Source: RFSX01 sp964591455 (GTDB taxonomy: Bacteria > Bacteroidota > Bacteroidia > Chitinophagales > Saprospiraceae). Taken from it: a stretch of DNA of 64,000 nt. Location of the stretch: assembly GCA_964591455.1 (NCBI GenBank), contig CAZQDZ010000026.1, positions 3,192 through 67,191 on the forward strand. The letters are read 5' to 3'. The notes under the pieces are model-generated. The model worked only from the letters and a program-made list of their open reading frames with translations, had not been told where the DNA came from and searched no databases. The position numbers and the translations under genes are program-made. Positions 25,852 to 33,426 of the stretch are shown here, one piece after another; within the stretch, counting starts at the first letter, position 1; each line of letters starts with the position of its first letter.

Positions 25852-28800
25852 TTACACCTTTTGCACCAAAATCGACACTGTAACATCACCTGGCAAATCC
25901 ACAGAAGTCCCAGTTGTAGCATCTCCTATAGTCAAAACATCCGCCAAAACCTCCGTCTTTATATAGTCACCAAACTGCGAGACAGCCGCCTGCACATCTG
26001 CTTGGTCTTGAATAGTGACTGTTATACGATCTGTGACTTCGAAGTCTGTATCCTTTCTAATATTCTGGATTCTATTGACCAAATCTCTTGCCATCCCTTC
26101 TGCTAATAACTCCTCTGTCAGGCTAATATCAAGCGCCACGGTGATGTCTCCATCTTGGGCAATCTGCCAGCCAGGAATCTCTTGGGCAGAGATATCAAAG
26201 TCATCATAGCTCAGCTCGTACTGCTGTCCATTGACTTCAAGAAGGTATGGCTGCGTTGGATTAGCTTCTATCTTCGCTATCTCTTCATCTCCAAATTGAG
26301 AAATAAGCCCAGCAGCAGCTTTCATATCCTTTCCCAACTTCTTACCCAGGGTCTTGAAATTCGGTTTGATCTTCTTCTTGATAACGCCACTAGCATCCTG
26401 TAGATACTCTAGCTCTTTTACATTCACTTCTGCTAGGATCAGGTCCTCTACTGCCTTGACTTGGTCCTCAAACTTTTTGTCGAGAATAGGAATCAGTACC
26501 TTGTTCAGTGGCTGCCTCACTCTTAACTTCTCAGCTTGTCGCAATGACAATACCAATGAGCAAATGCGTTGTGCATAATTCATTCGTTGTTCTAAGTCAC
26601 TATCTATGGCTGCCGCTTCAGAAGAAGGATACATGGCCAGATGCACAGACTCGTGTGTAGATTTAGATGTCGCATGATTCAAATTTCTAAATAGCCAATC
26701 TGCATAAAACGGGGCAATTGGTGCCATCAACTTTGCGACAGTATCCAAGCAAGTATATAAAGTCTGGTAAGCCGCAATTTTATCATTTGTGTATTCTCCT
26801 TTCCAAAATCGACGTCTGCATAATCTGACATACCAGTTGCTTAAATGAGATTCTACAAACTCCTGAATTTTCCTTGCTGCTCTTGTAGGCTCATAGTCTG
26901 CATAATCGACTTCCACTTTGGCTACCAAAGTATTAAGGAAAGAAATCACCCAACGGTCTATTTCTTGTCGTTCGGCTAAGGGTACTTCTGGTTCACTGAA
27001 ATCAAATCCATCAATGTTTGCATACAAGGCAAAGAAAGAGTAGGTATTATATAGCGTCCCAAAGAATTTACGTTTCACTTCTTCTATGCCAGCTATATCA
27101 AATTTGAGATTATCCCAAGGATTGGCATTAGCCATCATATACCATCTGGTAGCGTCAGCGCCATGTGTGGCCAAGGTCTCAAATGGATCTACAGCATTAC
27201 CTAAGCGCTTAGACATCTTCTGACCATTCTTATCTAAGACAAGGCCATTAGAAACCACATTCTTAAAGGACACTTGGTCAAAAACCATGGTCGCTATCGC
27301 ATGTAAAGTATAGAACCACCCTCTCGTTTGGTCTACCCCCTCTGCGATGAAGTCAGCCGGATAGTTTCTTTCGAAAATCTCTTTATTCTCAAAGGGGTAA
27401 TGCCACTGCGCATAAGGCATAGACCCAGAATCAAACCAGACATCTATCAGATCGGACTCACGCTTCATCGCTTTACCAGAAGGACTGACCAGGGTCACAT
27501 CATCTATGTATGGCTTGTGTAAATCATCAGGCGTCTTCTGAGAAAGACCTAGTTTTTCATTCGCTTTGGCAATCTCGTTAGTCAATTCTTCTATGGATGA
27601 AATGCAGATTTCTTCTTCTTTATCCTCCGTTCTCCATATCGGGAGTGGGATGCCCCAGAATCTTGATCTGGACAAGTTCCAATCCAATAGATTCTCTAAC
27701 CATACTTGAAAACGACCAGTACCCGTATGTGCTGGCTTCCAATTAATCGTCTTATTAAGCTCAGCCATTCTATCTCTCATCTTAGAAGAGCTCACGAACC
27801 AACTGTCTAGCGGATAGTAGAGTATCGGCTTATCTGTTCTCCAGCAGTGAGGATAACTATGGTCATACTTCTCTACCTTGAATGCTTTGTTCTCTTTCTT
27901 TAGCTTAACAGCGATTCGCAGATCTGTAGATTCGAATCCTTCAGCTACTCTATCAGCATCGGAATAGTATTCTGCTCTCACATAGTCTCCTCCAAAATCG
28001 GTTACTTCTTCTACAAATTTTCCCTGAGCATCTACTAAGGGCACCATCTCCTTACCTCTTCTCACTAGTATAGAAGGCACATTGTTCTGCATACACACCC
28101 TGTAATCATCAGAACCGAACACAGAAGCGGTATGTACTATTCCTGTTCCATCTTCGGTAGAAACAAAATCTCCAAGGATGGCTCTGAAAGCATCTCCATT
28201 CTCAGGCTGTACATAAGACAGAAGTTGATGATAATGGATGCCTTCCAAGTCAGCACCCTTCATTGTCTTAATGACCTCCCATGGAATCAGCTTCCCAGAT
28301 GGATCATAATCGGATAAGGCGACCTCTGCCCCTTCTTCCTTGAAGTATTTCTTGATGAGGTCAGTAGCCAAGATGACTGTAATGGGCTCTTTAGTGTAGG
28401 CATTGAAAGTTTGGATAAGAGAGTACTCTATCTTGGCACCTAGGGCAACTGCACAGTTAGATGGCAAGGTCCATGGGGTTGTTGTCCATGCTAGGAAATA
28501 AACCTTATTCGGATGCCCTTCGAATAGGAACGAAGAACTGCTGTCATTAATCACTTCAAACTGAGCCGTGACAGAAATGTCTTTGATATCCTGATAACAG
28601 CCTGGCATATTGAGCTCGTGTGAGCTGAGACCAGTACCTGCCGCTGGCGAATATGGCTGAACCGTATAGCCTTTATAGAGCAGGTCCTTTTTATATAGCT
28701 GACCTAAAAGCCACCATACAGACTCTATGTAATTATTATCGAAAGTGATGTACGGATTTTCCAGATCCACCCAGTAGCCCATCTTTTTGGTGATGTCATC

Positions 28801-29196
28801 CCACTGATCTTTGAATTGCATAACCGTCGTTCGACAGGCTTGATTATACTCTTCTACTGTGATTTTGGTGCCAATGTCTTCTTTAGTGATACCCAACGTC
28901 TTCTCTACATTGAGCTCGATGGGAAGGCCGTGGGTATCCCAGCCTCCCTTACGTTCTACTCGCTGGCCCTTCATCGTGTGGAATCTACAGAAGAGATCCT
29001 TTACCGTACGAGCCATCACATGGTGGATACCAGGCTTACCATTGGCAGATGGCGGGCCCTCATAAAACACATAAGTATTATCCTCTGGTCTCTGCGCTAT
29101 ACTCTTTTCGAATATATTCTCCTTCTCCCAATAAGCCAATATCTCCTTGTCTATTTCTGGAAGATTTAGTCTCTTGTATTCTCTATACTTCGCCAT
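25852..29196 (-). CDS. ileS: Isoleucyl-tRNA synthetase
   Basis: Charges tRNA-Ile; cytoplasmic. 1114 residues from ATG 29194-29196 (MAKYREYKRLNLPEIDKEIL); the longer open frame begins at a TTG at 29268 and is rejected. Class I signatures: the HIGH region GPPSANGKPGIHHVMARTVKD (about 50-70) and KMSKRLGN. Editing-domain and catalytic blocks include GWDTHGLPIELNVEKTLGI, WFVSSSKMRDRM and DWNLSRSRFWGIPLPIW. The length, HIGH-region wording and C-terminal extension without the usual bacterial zinc-finger cysteines resemble the eukaryote-like IleS2 type. A consensus -7 element lies 28 bp upstream. Confidence 0.97.
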   Translation of the reverse strand: MAKYREYKRLNLPEIDKEILAYWEKENIFEKSIAQRPEDNTYVFYEGPPSANGKPGIHHVMARTVKDLFCRFHTMKGQRVERKGGWDTHGLPIELNVEKTLGITKEDIGTKITVEEYNQACRTTVMQFKDQWDDITKKMGYWVDLENPYITFDNNYIESVWWLLGQLYKKDLLYKGYTVQPYSPAAGTGLSSHELNMPGCYQDIKDISVTAQFEVINDSSSSFLFEGHPNKVYFLAWTTTPWTLPSNCAVALGAKIEYSLIQTFNAYTKEPITVILATDLIKKYFKEEGAEVALSDYDPSGKLIPWEVIKTMKGADLEGIHYHQLLSYVQPENGDAFRAILGDFVSTEDGTGIVHTASVFGSDDYRVCMQNNVPSILVRRGKEMVPLVDAQGKFVEEVTDFGGDYVRAEYYSDADRVAEGFESTDLRIAVKLKKENKAFKVEKYDHSYPHCWRTDKPILYYPLDSWFVSSSKMRDRMAELNKTINWKPAHTGTGRFQVWLENLLDWNLSRSRFWGIPLPIWRTEDKEEEICISSIEELTNEIAKANEKLGLSQKTPDDLHKPYIDDVTLVSPSGKAMKRESDLIDVWFDSGSMPYAQWHYPFENKEIFERNYPADFIAEGVDQTRGWFYTLHAIATMVFDQVSFKNVVSNGLVLDKNGQKMSKRLGNAVDPFETLATHGADATRWYMMANANPWDNLKFDIAGIEEVKRKFFGTLYNTYSFFALYANIDGFDFSEPEVPLAERQEIDRWVISFLNTLVAKVEVDYADYEPTRAARKIQEFVESHLSNWYVRLCRRRFWKGEYTNDKIAAYQTLYTCLDTVAKLMAPIAPFYADWLFRNLNHATSKSTHESVHLAMYPSSEAAAIDSDLEQRMNYAQRICSLVLSLRQAEKLRVRQPLNKVLIPILDKKFEDQVKAVEDLILAEVNVKELEYLQDASGVIKKKIKPNFKTLGKKLGKDMKAAAGLISQFGDEEIAKIEANPTQPYLLEVNGQQYELSYDDFDISAQEIPGWQIAQDGDITVALDISLTEELLAEGMARDLVNRIQNIRKDTDFEVTDRITVTIQDQADVQAAVSQFGDYIKTEVLADVLTIGDATTGTSVDLPGDVTVSILVQKV

Positions 29197-29223
29197 CCTA
29201 ATTGTATTATTAATATTAGCTAT

Positions 29224-29231
29224 CAAAAGTA
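29224..29231 (-). promoter_or_regulatory. -7 promoter element of ileS
   Basis: TACTTTTG on the minus strand, an exact TAnnTTTG, 27 bp before the ileS ATG. It lies inside the spurious TTG extension of the reading frame, which supports the ATG start. No well-spaced -33 TTG was identified. Confidence 0.5.
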
Positions 29232-29300
29232 TGAAGCTTAAGTCAAAAAAGTGTTGCAATTCATCCAATTCACGATGTTTACACGTTTACCTATGCCCTA

Positions 29301-29319
29301 TACCTAAGATAATTAGGTA
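29301..29319. promoter_or_regulatory. PadR operator 1
   Basis: TACCTAAGATAATTAGGTA, a 19-bp near-palindrome (TACCTAA...TTAGGTA). It shares both outer arms with operator 2, 45 bp away. The spacing and position before padR suggest autoregulation. Confidence 0.6.
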
Positions 29320-29345
29320 AAGAATGAAAACTAATTTTATATTTA

Positions 29346-29364
29346 TACCTAAGAATCTTAGGTA
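29346..29364. promoter_or_regulatory. PadR operator 2, abutting the padR start codon
   Basis: TACCTAAGAATCTTAGGTA, a perfect 19-bp palindrome around a central A. Its last base is immediately followed by the padR ATG at 29365. A TAATTTTA (29332-29339, near -7 consensus) lies between the two operators, so a bound repressor would cover the transcription start. Confidence 0.7.
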
Positions 29365-29694
29365 ATGAATAAATTATACAGAGGCAGTCTAGAAACAATC
29401 ATCCTAAAACTACTTGCTGACCGCAAGGAAATGTATGGATATGAGATTACGCATATCGTCAAGGAGATGACTGCCGGTGAGCTAAAACTAACGGAAGGTG
29501 CCCTCTATCCTGCCTTGCATAAGTTAGAGGCAAAGGGTATTCTAAGTACAGAAACCAAAAGCATCGGCAATCGGTATAGGAAGTATTATTCATTGACTAA
29601 AAAAGGAAAGACGGAAGTACCCAAAATTCTTGAAGAAATGGAAGGCTATCTCACAACCATCCAACTCATTCTGAATCCAAAACTAGCCAACTAA
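29365..29694 (+). CDS. PadR-family transcriptional repressor
   Basis: 109 residues, the compact PadR-s2 type. Winged-helix motifs: RGSLETIILKLLADRKEMYGYEI, LTEGALYPALHKLEAKGILS and the wing GNRYRKYYSLTKKGK, then one dimerisation helix. PadR proteins usually repress their own gene and neighbouring membrane-protein or efflux genes and respond to small toxic molecules. Two matching palindromes stand directly before the gene. The stop and the next ATG share TAATG (29692-29696), so it is translationally coupled to the downstream membrane protein. The effector is unknown. Confidence 0.93.
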   Translation: MNKLYRGSLETIILKLLADRKEMYGYEITHIVKEMTAGELKLTEGALYPALHKLEAKGILSTETKSIGNRYRKYYSLTKKGKTEVPKILEEMEGYLTTIQLILNPKLAN

Positions 29695-30410
29695 TGAAAG
29701 AAAACTTCCAATTATCAAAAGCGCAAATAGACCACCTATTTGAATTCACTAGAAAAAAGTATGTCAAGTATGATGATGTCAGATTCGAAATAGTAGATCA
29801 TCTTGCTAGTGACATAGAAAATCAGATGAATGAAAATTCAAATCTCAGTTTTAAATCAGCATTGTGGAATGCCTATAGCAAGTTTCCGATTACAGGTTTT
29901 GCTCAGTTCGTAGATGAGAAAGAAAAAGCTTTGTCAAAATATTGGCGCAGAAAAGTTTTTTCAGTTTTTATAAAATTTTTCACTATTCCTAAAATATTCC
30001 TTACGGCCCTCCTTGCCTGTGCTATGTATAATATACATATGTCAGGAAAATTTTCTTTTAATCTATGGGTCTACTTGGGGTTAGTAATTACATATGAGAT
30101 AATTCAAAAAATAAATTCTATAGGTAAATTGGATGGAAAGAATCTGCTATTTGTAATTATGTACAGAAGAATAATTGGCACAATTCTCTGTGTTAGTATC
30201 TGGATATTATGGATGTGGAAAGATACAACCCCTTCATATGGCATCATGTCATTTTTGTTTGTGGGGTTGCTCACCCTAGTAGCTGTATTCTTTTTTGCTT
30301 TATTCGCAGGCTCATTCAAAAACTTGCTTATCGAAGAATTTGAAAGTAAGTACTCTCATCTTAATCTAAAGTTGCATGATTACAATTTGAATTCTTTAAA
30401 GAATAATTAA
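29694..30410 (+). CDS. PadR-linked membrane protein, HAAS-like (paralogue 1)
   Basis: 238 residues. An N-terminal soluble helical domain (about 1-80: LSKAQIDHLFEFTRKKYVKYDDVRFEIVDHLASDIE) is followed by four membrane segments (about 92-112, 120-138, 152-172 and 178-203). The plan recalls HAAS-domain proteins, which are encoded with PadR regulators and may sense membrane or sigma-factor state, but sequence identity to that family cannot be judged by eye. It overlaps the padR stop by one base and is followed 20 bp later by a clear paralogue. Function unknown. Confidence 0.75.
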   Translation: MKENFQLSKAQIDHLFEFTRKKYVKYDDVRFEIVDHLASDIENQMNENSNLSFKSALWNAYSKFPITGFAQFVDEKEKALSKYWRRKVFSVFIKFFTIPKIFLTALLACAMYNIHMSGKFSFNLWVYLGLVITYEIIQKINSIGKLDGKNLLFVIMYRRIIGTILCVSIWILWMWKDTTPSYGIMSFLFVGLLTLVAVFFFALFAGSFKNLLIEEFESKYSHLNLKLHDYNLNSLKNN

Positions 30411-30430
30411 ACCCCTAGAAAACCAGAATT

Positions 30431-31114
30431 ATGAATCAACCTACCACACTATCGAAATCTCAAATAGATCAGCTCTTTGAATTTACAAAGAAGAAGTATG
30501 TCAGACATGAAGATGTGAAATTCGAAATTGTAGATCATCTAGCGTCTGATATAGAGGCTCAGATGAGTGAGAATCCTGATATTGATTTCAATACAGCTCT
30601 GAAAATAACTTATAGCAAATTTCCTATTACAGGATTCTATCGGTACGTACAAGAAAAATCTAGTGCTTTGCAAAGGTATTGGAGGAGGAAGTTTTTCTTT
30701 ATGTTTCTTGGATACTTTAAATTGCCTAAGTTGATCTTGACGATATTGATTGCAGTGTCTTTTTACTTTCTGAAAAGCAATTTTCCTTCACTTGCAATTC
30801 ACTACGTCACTGGTGGTTTGCTTTTAATATATATGGTATATCTTCTGAGAGAATTTAGAAAGGATTATAATTTAAATCAGTACTTATTTTTTGATACCTA
30901 TAGAAATTATGTTTTAGCGATTCTTTATTGGGCTATTATTTACAACTTTTACTATGGAGATAAGTTCGTGTCAAGTAAATTGTACCTAGATACCATTTTA
31001 TTTACGCTGTCCATTATAATTCTAATTGCTGTTTCATCTGGTGAGACAAGACAAGTTTTGGAAGATGAGATAGAAAATAAGTATAAGCATTTAGGGATAG
31101 CAGAGATTGGATAA
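30431..31114 (+). CDS. PadR-linked membrane protein, HAAS-like (paralogue 2)
   Basis: 227 residues, paralogous to the preceding protein: LSKSQIDQLFEFTKKKYVRHEDVKFEIVDHLASDIE matches its N-terminus almost residue for residue, and YSKFPITGF is shared. Four membrane segments follow (about 95-112, 118-138, 152-172 and 182-202), but they diverge strongly between the two copies. Both end in a short tail with EFESKY/DEIENKYKHL. A tandem duplication with conserved cytoplasmic domain and divergent membrane part is the simplest reading. Third gene of the padR operon. Confidence 0.75.
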   Translation: MNQPTTLSKSQIDQLFEFTKKKYVRHEDVKFEIVDHLASDIEAQMSENPDIDFNTALKITYSKFPITGFYRYVQEKSSALQRYWRRKFFFMFLGYFKLPKLILTILIAVSFYFLKSNFPSLAIHYVTGGLLLIYMVYLLREFRKDYNLNQYLFFDTYRNYVLAILYWAIIYNFYYGDKFVSSKLYLDTILFTLSIIILIAVSSGETRQVLEDEIENKYKHLGIAEIG

Positions 31115-31190
31115 TTCTCATTCCTTCTCTTTTTCCCATCAAATTCAGTCTTTCCATTCACAATTTGACAATTCGGGGATGGAAACCAAC

Positions 31191-31228
31191 ATTTTCAAAG
31201 TTTCAATAATTATTGAAACTTTGAAAAT
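31191..31228. promoter_or_regulatory. 38-bp perfect palindrome, probable GbsR-type operator
   Basis: Each arm is ATTTTCAAAGTTTCAATAAT or its reverse complement (31191-31210 and 31209-31228, sharing the central AT). It overlaps the -33 TTG of the regulator's promoter, so occupancy should block polymerase. Very long for a chance palindrome. Confidence 0.75.
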
Positions 31229-31243
31229 TATGTTATATATTTG
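31213..31243 (+). promoter_or_regulatory. Consensus promoter of the GbsR-type regulator gene
   Basis: TTG (31213-31215), 20-bp spacer, TATATTTG (31236-31243): an exact Bacteroidota promoter. The ATG at 31248 begins only 4 bp after the -7 element, so the transcript should begin at or beside the start codon (leaderless). Confidence 0.7.
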
Positions 31244-31247
31244 AACT

Positions 31248-31754
31248 ATGAAGTTGCAAGAGGCACAGATGGAATTTATACAAACATGGGGATCTGTAGG
31301 GTCTTCATGGGGAATTCCGCGCTCAATGGCGCAAATACATGCTCTATTGCTGGCCAATGCGGAGGGGATGAGCACAGAGGAAGTCATGGAAGCAATCAAG
31401 CTATCCAGGGGAAATGTGAATATTAATCTAAGAGAGTTGATTAATTGGGGACTGATTTCTAAACAGAATAAGCTAGGAGATAGAAAGGAGTATTTTAAGG
31501 CTGAGCATGAGATATGGACTGTAGCTAAGCGAATCATAGAAGAGCGGAAAAAGCGGGAGTTTGTGCCTATACAAAATTTACTTAGTGAGCTAAAAGCCAC
31601 TAAAATAGAAGGCCCTAAGGCGAAAGTGGCTCATTTTAACTCGCTGGTGAATGAGCTTGATGCCTTCCTATCTCAAATGGATCAGTTATCAGACTTACTA
31701 GTAAAGATGAAAGACAATAGATTTTTTAACCAGTTTATAAAGTTTCTGAAATAG
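31248..31754 (+). CDS. GbsR/MarR-family transcriptional regulator
   Basis: 168 residues. The opening MEFIQTWGSVGSSWGIPRSMAQIHALLL and the winged-helix MSTEEVMEAIKLSRGNVNINLRELINWGLI are typical of GbsR-like MarR proteins (as in B. subtilis GbsR and related repressors). The wing GDRKEYFKAEHEIW and a C-terminal helical dimerisation part (about 85-168) follow. Such proteins usually repress adjacent genes and respond to a small ligand. A long palindrome overlaps the promoter. The next gene starts 69 bp later behind a repeated leader. An alternative start at the second Met (MEFIQ) would leave a short leader, but the upstream one keeps the family length. Confidence 0.9.
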   Translation: MKLQEAQMEFIQTWGSVGSSWGIPRSMAQIHALLLANAEGMSTEEVMEAIKLSRGNVNINLRELINWGLISKQNKLGDRKEYFKAEHEIWTVAKRIIEERKKREFVPIQNLLSELKATKIEGPKAKVAHFNSLVNELDAFLSQMDQLSDLLVKMKDNRFFNQFIKFLK

Positions 31755-31770
31755 ATAGGCAAAGCCCTAT

Positions 31771-31813
31771 TTTTTTGATATAAACTTTCATTTTTTTCTA
31801 AAACTTTAAAATA
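31771..31813 (+). repeat. 43-bp leader repeat, copy A
   Basis: Direct repeat with 32142-32184, 39 of 43 positions identical. Core: TTTTTTGATATAAACTTTCA, then TTTTTTTC and TAAAACTTT. It ends 9 bp before the ATG of the first small membrane gene. It contains TTG-N21-TAAAACTTT, a promoter-like spacing with a degenerate -7 box, and an AAACTTTnAAAA half-site also found in the GbsR palindrome. Confidence 0.6.
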
Positions 31814-31822
31814 TATAGAATC

Positions 31823-32136
31823 ATGGCAATATTTCTACTGCTCATTTTCGAGATAATCCTTGGTGCTGTACACATTCTAGCAGCCATCTGGAAATACTCA
31901 AAGAAAGAAAAACCAGCAGCTTACTATGGAGACTTGGAGAAGTATGGCGCTATGGTTGTGGGCTACTTTGGCATATGGTGGGTAGCAAGCATGCTGCCTG
32001 TGGATTGGATGAGTAATGATTGGGGTATTCTCTGGATCATCCCCTTTTTCTTCATCGTCCCTTTTTAATAGGAGCCTACTTCTGGTATATTTCAAATAAA
32101 GAAAACTATGAAGAAATCGAAAAGCTGGTATTCTGA
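31823..32136 (+). CDS. Small membrane protein with an in-frame stop after a slippery T run (frameshifted gene)
   Basis: The open frame is 81 codons (stop TAA at 32066-32068), but the -1 frame continues for 23 more residues in the same style (LIGAYFWYISNKENYEEIEKLVF) to a TGA at 32134-32136, giving 104 residues. The junction reads C CCT TTT TAA (32059-32068): a CCCTTTT heptamer of the X XXY YYZ form with the zero-frame stop directly after it. Either one T has been lost from the run (mutation or sequencing error) or ribosomes slip back. The full product has about three membrane segments (about 1-20, 42-60 and 66-90) and a charged end. Family not recognised. Confidence 0.65.
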
Positions 32137-32141
32137 CTATT

Positions 32142-32184
32142 TTTTTTGATATGAACTTTCAATATTTTCTAAAACTTTTAAATA
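32142..32184 (+). repeat. 43-bp leader repeat, copy B
   Basis: Second copy of the leader at 31771-31813, 371 bp away. TTTTTTGATATGAACTTTCA, then ATATTTTC and TAAAACTTT. It ends on the base before the next ATG (32185). The placement before two consecutive genes suggests a duplicated promoter/operator. Confidence 0.6.
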
Positions 32185-32574
32185 ATGAACATGAACTACC
32201 TACTTACAACCTATCTGCTTTACATCGCCATCAGTATGATGATGACTATTTGGGTGGGAAGAACACTCTTTGTGAGTGGCAAAGTATTCTTGATGGAAAT
32301 ATTCAAGAATGATGAACTGCTAGTCAATTCAATCAACAAATTATTACTCATAGGATTCTATCTCATCAATCTTGGCTACCTCTTACAAAATGTCACAGGC
32401 AGAAGTAAAATTTTGACAGCAGTTGATAGTATAGAAATGCTCAGTGAGAAGATTGGCGTTATGGCAGTAGTACTTGGAATAGTTCACTTTGTAAATCTTT
32501 TTATTCTTTTCCAACTACGATCCAGATCCAAGAAGAATCATACAATCAGCGAACCTATTACGACCAACTCTTAA
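32185..32574 (+). CDS. Three-helix membrane protein, unknown function
   Basis: 129 residues with three predicted membrane segments (about 5-28, 48-68 and 90-112), a charged loop between the first two (KVFLMEIFKNDELLVNSINK) and a polar tail. No family recognised by eye. It is preceded directly by leader repeat B and followed 15 bp later by the DCC-family gene. Together with the upstream frameshifted gene it looks like part of one regulated membrane cluster. Confidence 0.7.
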   Translation: MNMNYLLTTYLLYIAISMMMTIWVGRTLFVSGKVFLMEIFKNDELLVNSINKLLLIGFYLINLGYLLQNVTGRSKILTAVDSIEMLSEKIGVMAVVLGIVHFVNLFILFQLRSRSKKNHTISEPITTNS

Positions 32575-32589
32575 TCTAAATTCTTAGTT

Positions 32590-33426
32590 ATGCTCACAAA
32601 TCACAGACTACTAATAGACCAGGACTGCCCCTTGTGCCGATTCTATAGTAACGCCTTTGTCAGATTAGCATGGACGGATGCAGCCTGTGCTATCCCCTAT
32701 CAGAGCGAAGAAGCTATGCAATTCAAGACCATAGATCAAGAAAGAGCACGGAATGAAATAGCGTTGTTAGACTTAGAAACTGGCAAGACTACCTATGGCG
32801 TCTCATCTCTTATAAAAATTCTAACTCATGATAAAAATTGGTTAAATTACTTATTGCACTTTCCACCTGTATACTTTCTTCTTACTATACTCTACAAATT
32901 CATCTCATATAACAGAAAGGTTATAGCCCCTTACGCCTGCCAGACTTCTAGTCGCTCATGCAATCCAGATTTTAATCTAAGTTACAGATGGGCATATATC
33001 ATTTTCGTCGCACTAGCCACTGCCATCATAGTCAACAACTTCACAAGCTTTCTATTTCCTCACTTTGGTTGGCCTCACAATCTTACTACAGAGATGATTA
33101 TCTGTTTTGGTCAAATGACCTGGCAGAGCATAGCAGCTTATTTTATCACGAATAGAAACAAAGTTACTTATCTGGGAAATATGTCTACTGTATCCATGCT
33201 AGGGGCCTTGCTACTGCTGCCATCTATCCTACTAATGAATGTGGTCGATTTATCAGTCTACATTAAACTGGTCATGTTTTTCTCTGTAATCGGATTTATG
33301 TTTTTCGAGCATATAAGGCGATGTCATCTGCTTGGAATCAGCTCATGGATGACAGTCTCATGGGTCGCGTATAGAGTATCTGCCTTGTCTATTCTGATCT
33401 ACTTAATTCACTATAAGATAATATGA
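32590..33426 (+). CDS. DCC-family thiol-disulfide oxidoreductase-like domain fused to membrane helices
   Basis: 278 residues. The N-terminus LLIDQDCPLCRFYSNAFVRL carries the DCC (DUF393) motif DxDCPLC, predicted to adopt a thioredoxin-like fold with a CxxC redox pair (Cys at about 14 and 17). The block continues through GVSSLIKILTH. The C-terminal ~150 residues hold about five membrane segments starting near residue 134. A Cys-containing stretch (ACQTSSRSC) links the two halves. The stop overlaps the next ATG as ATGA (33423-33426), so translation is coupled to the TIGR01777 gene. A redox role at the membrane is inferred from the motif only. Confidence 0.8.
   Translation: MLTNHRLLIDQDCPLCRFYSNAFVRLAWTDAACAIPYQSEEAMQFKTIDQERARNEIALLDLETGKTTYGVSSLIKILTHDKNWLNYLLHFPPVYFLLTILYKFISYNRKVIAPYACQTSSRSCNPDFNLSYRWAYIIFVALATAIIVNNFTSFLFPHFGWPHNLTTEMIICFGQMTWQSIAAYFITNRNKVTYLGNMSTVSMLGALLLLPSILLMNVVDLSVYIKLVMFFSVIGFMFFEHIRRCHLLGISSWMTVSWVAYRVSALSILIYLIHYKII

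Noticed and set aside
25786..26106. 106-codon plus-strand frame at the end of ileS
   Set aside because: Mostly antisense to ileS; composition rich in His/Cys/Ser as expected of a shadow.
31145..31600. 151-codon minus-strand frame over the GbsR-type gene
   Set aside because: Opposite strand of a recognised regulator and its palindrome; no family features.
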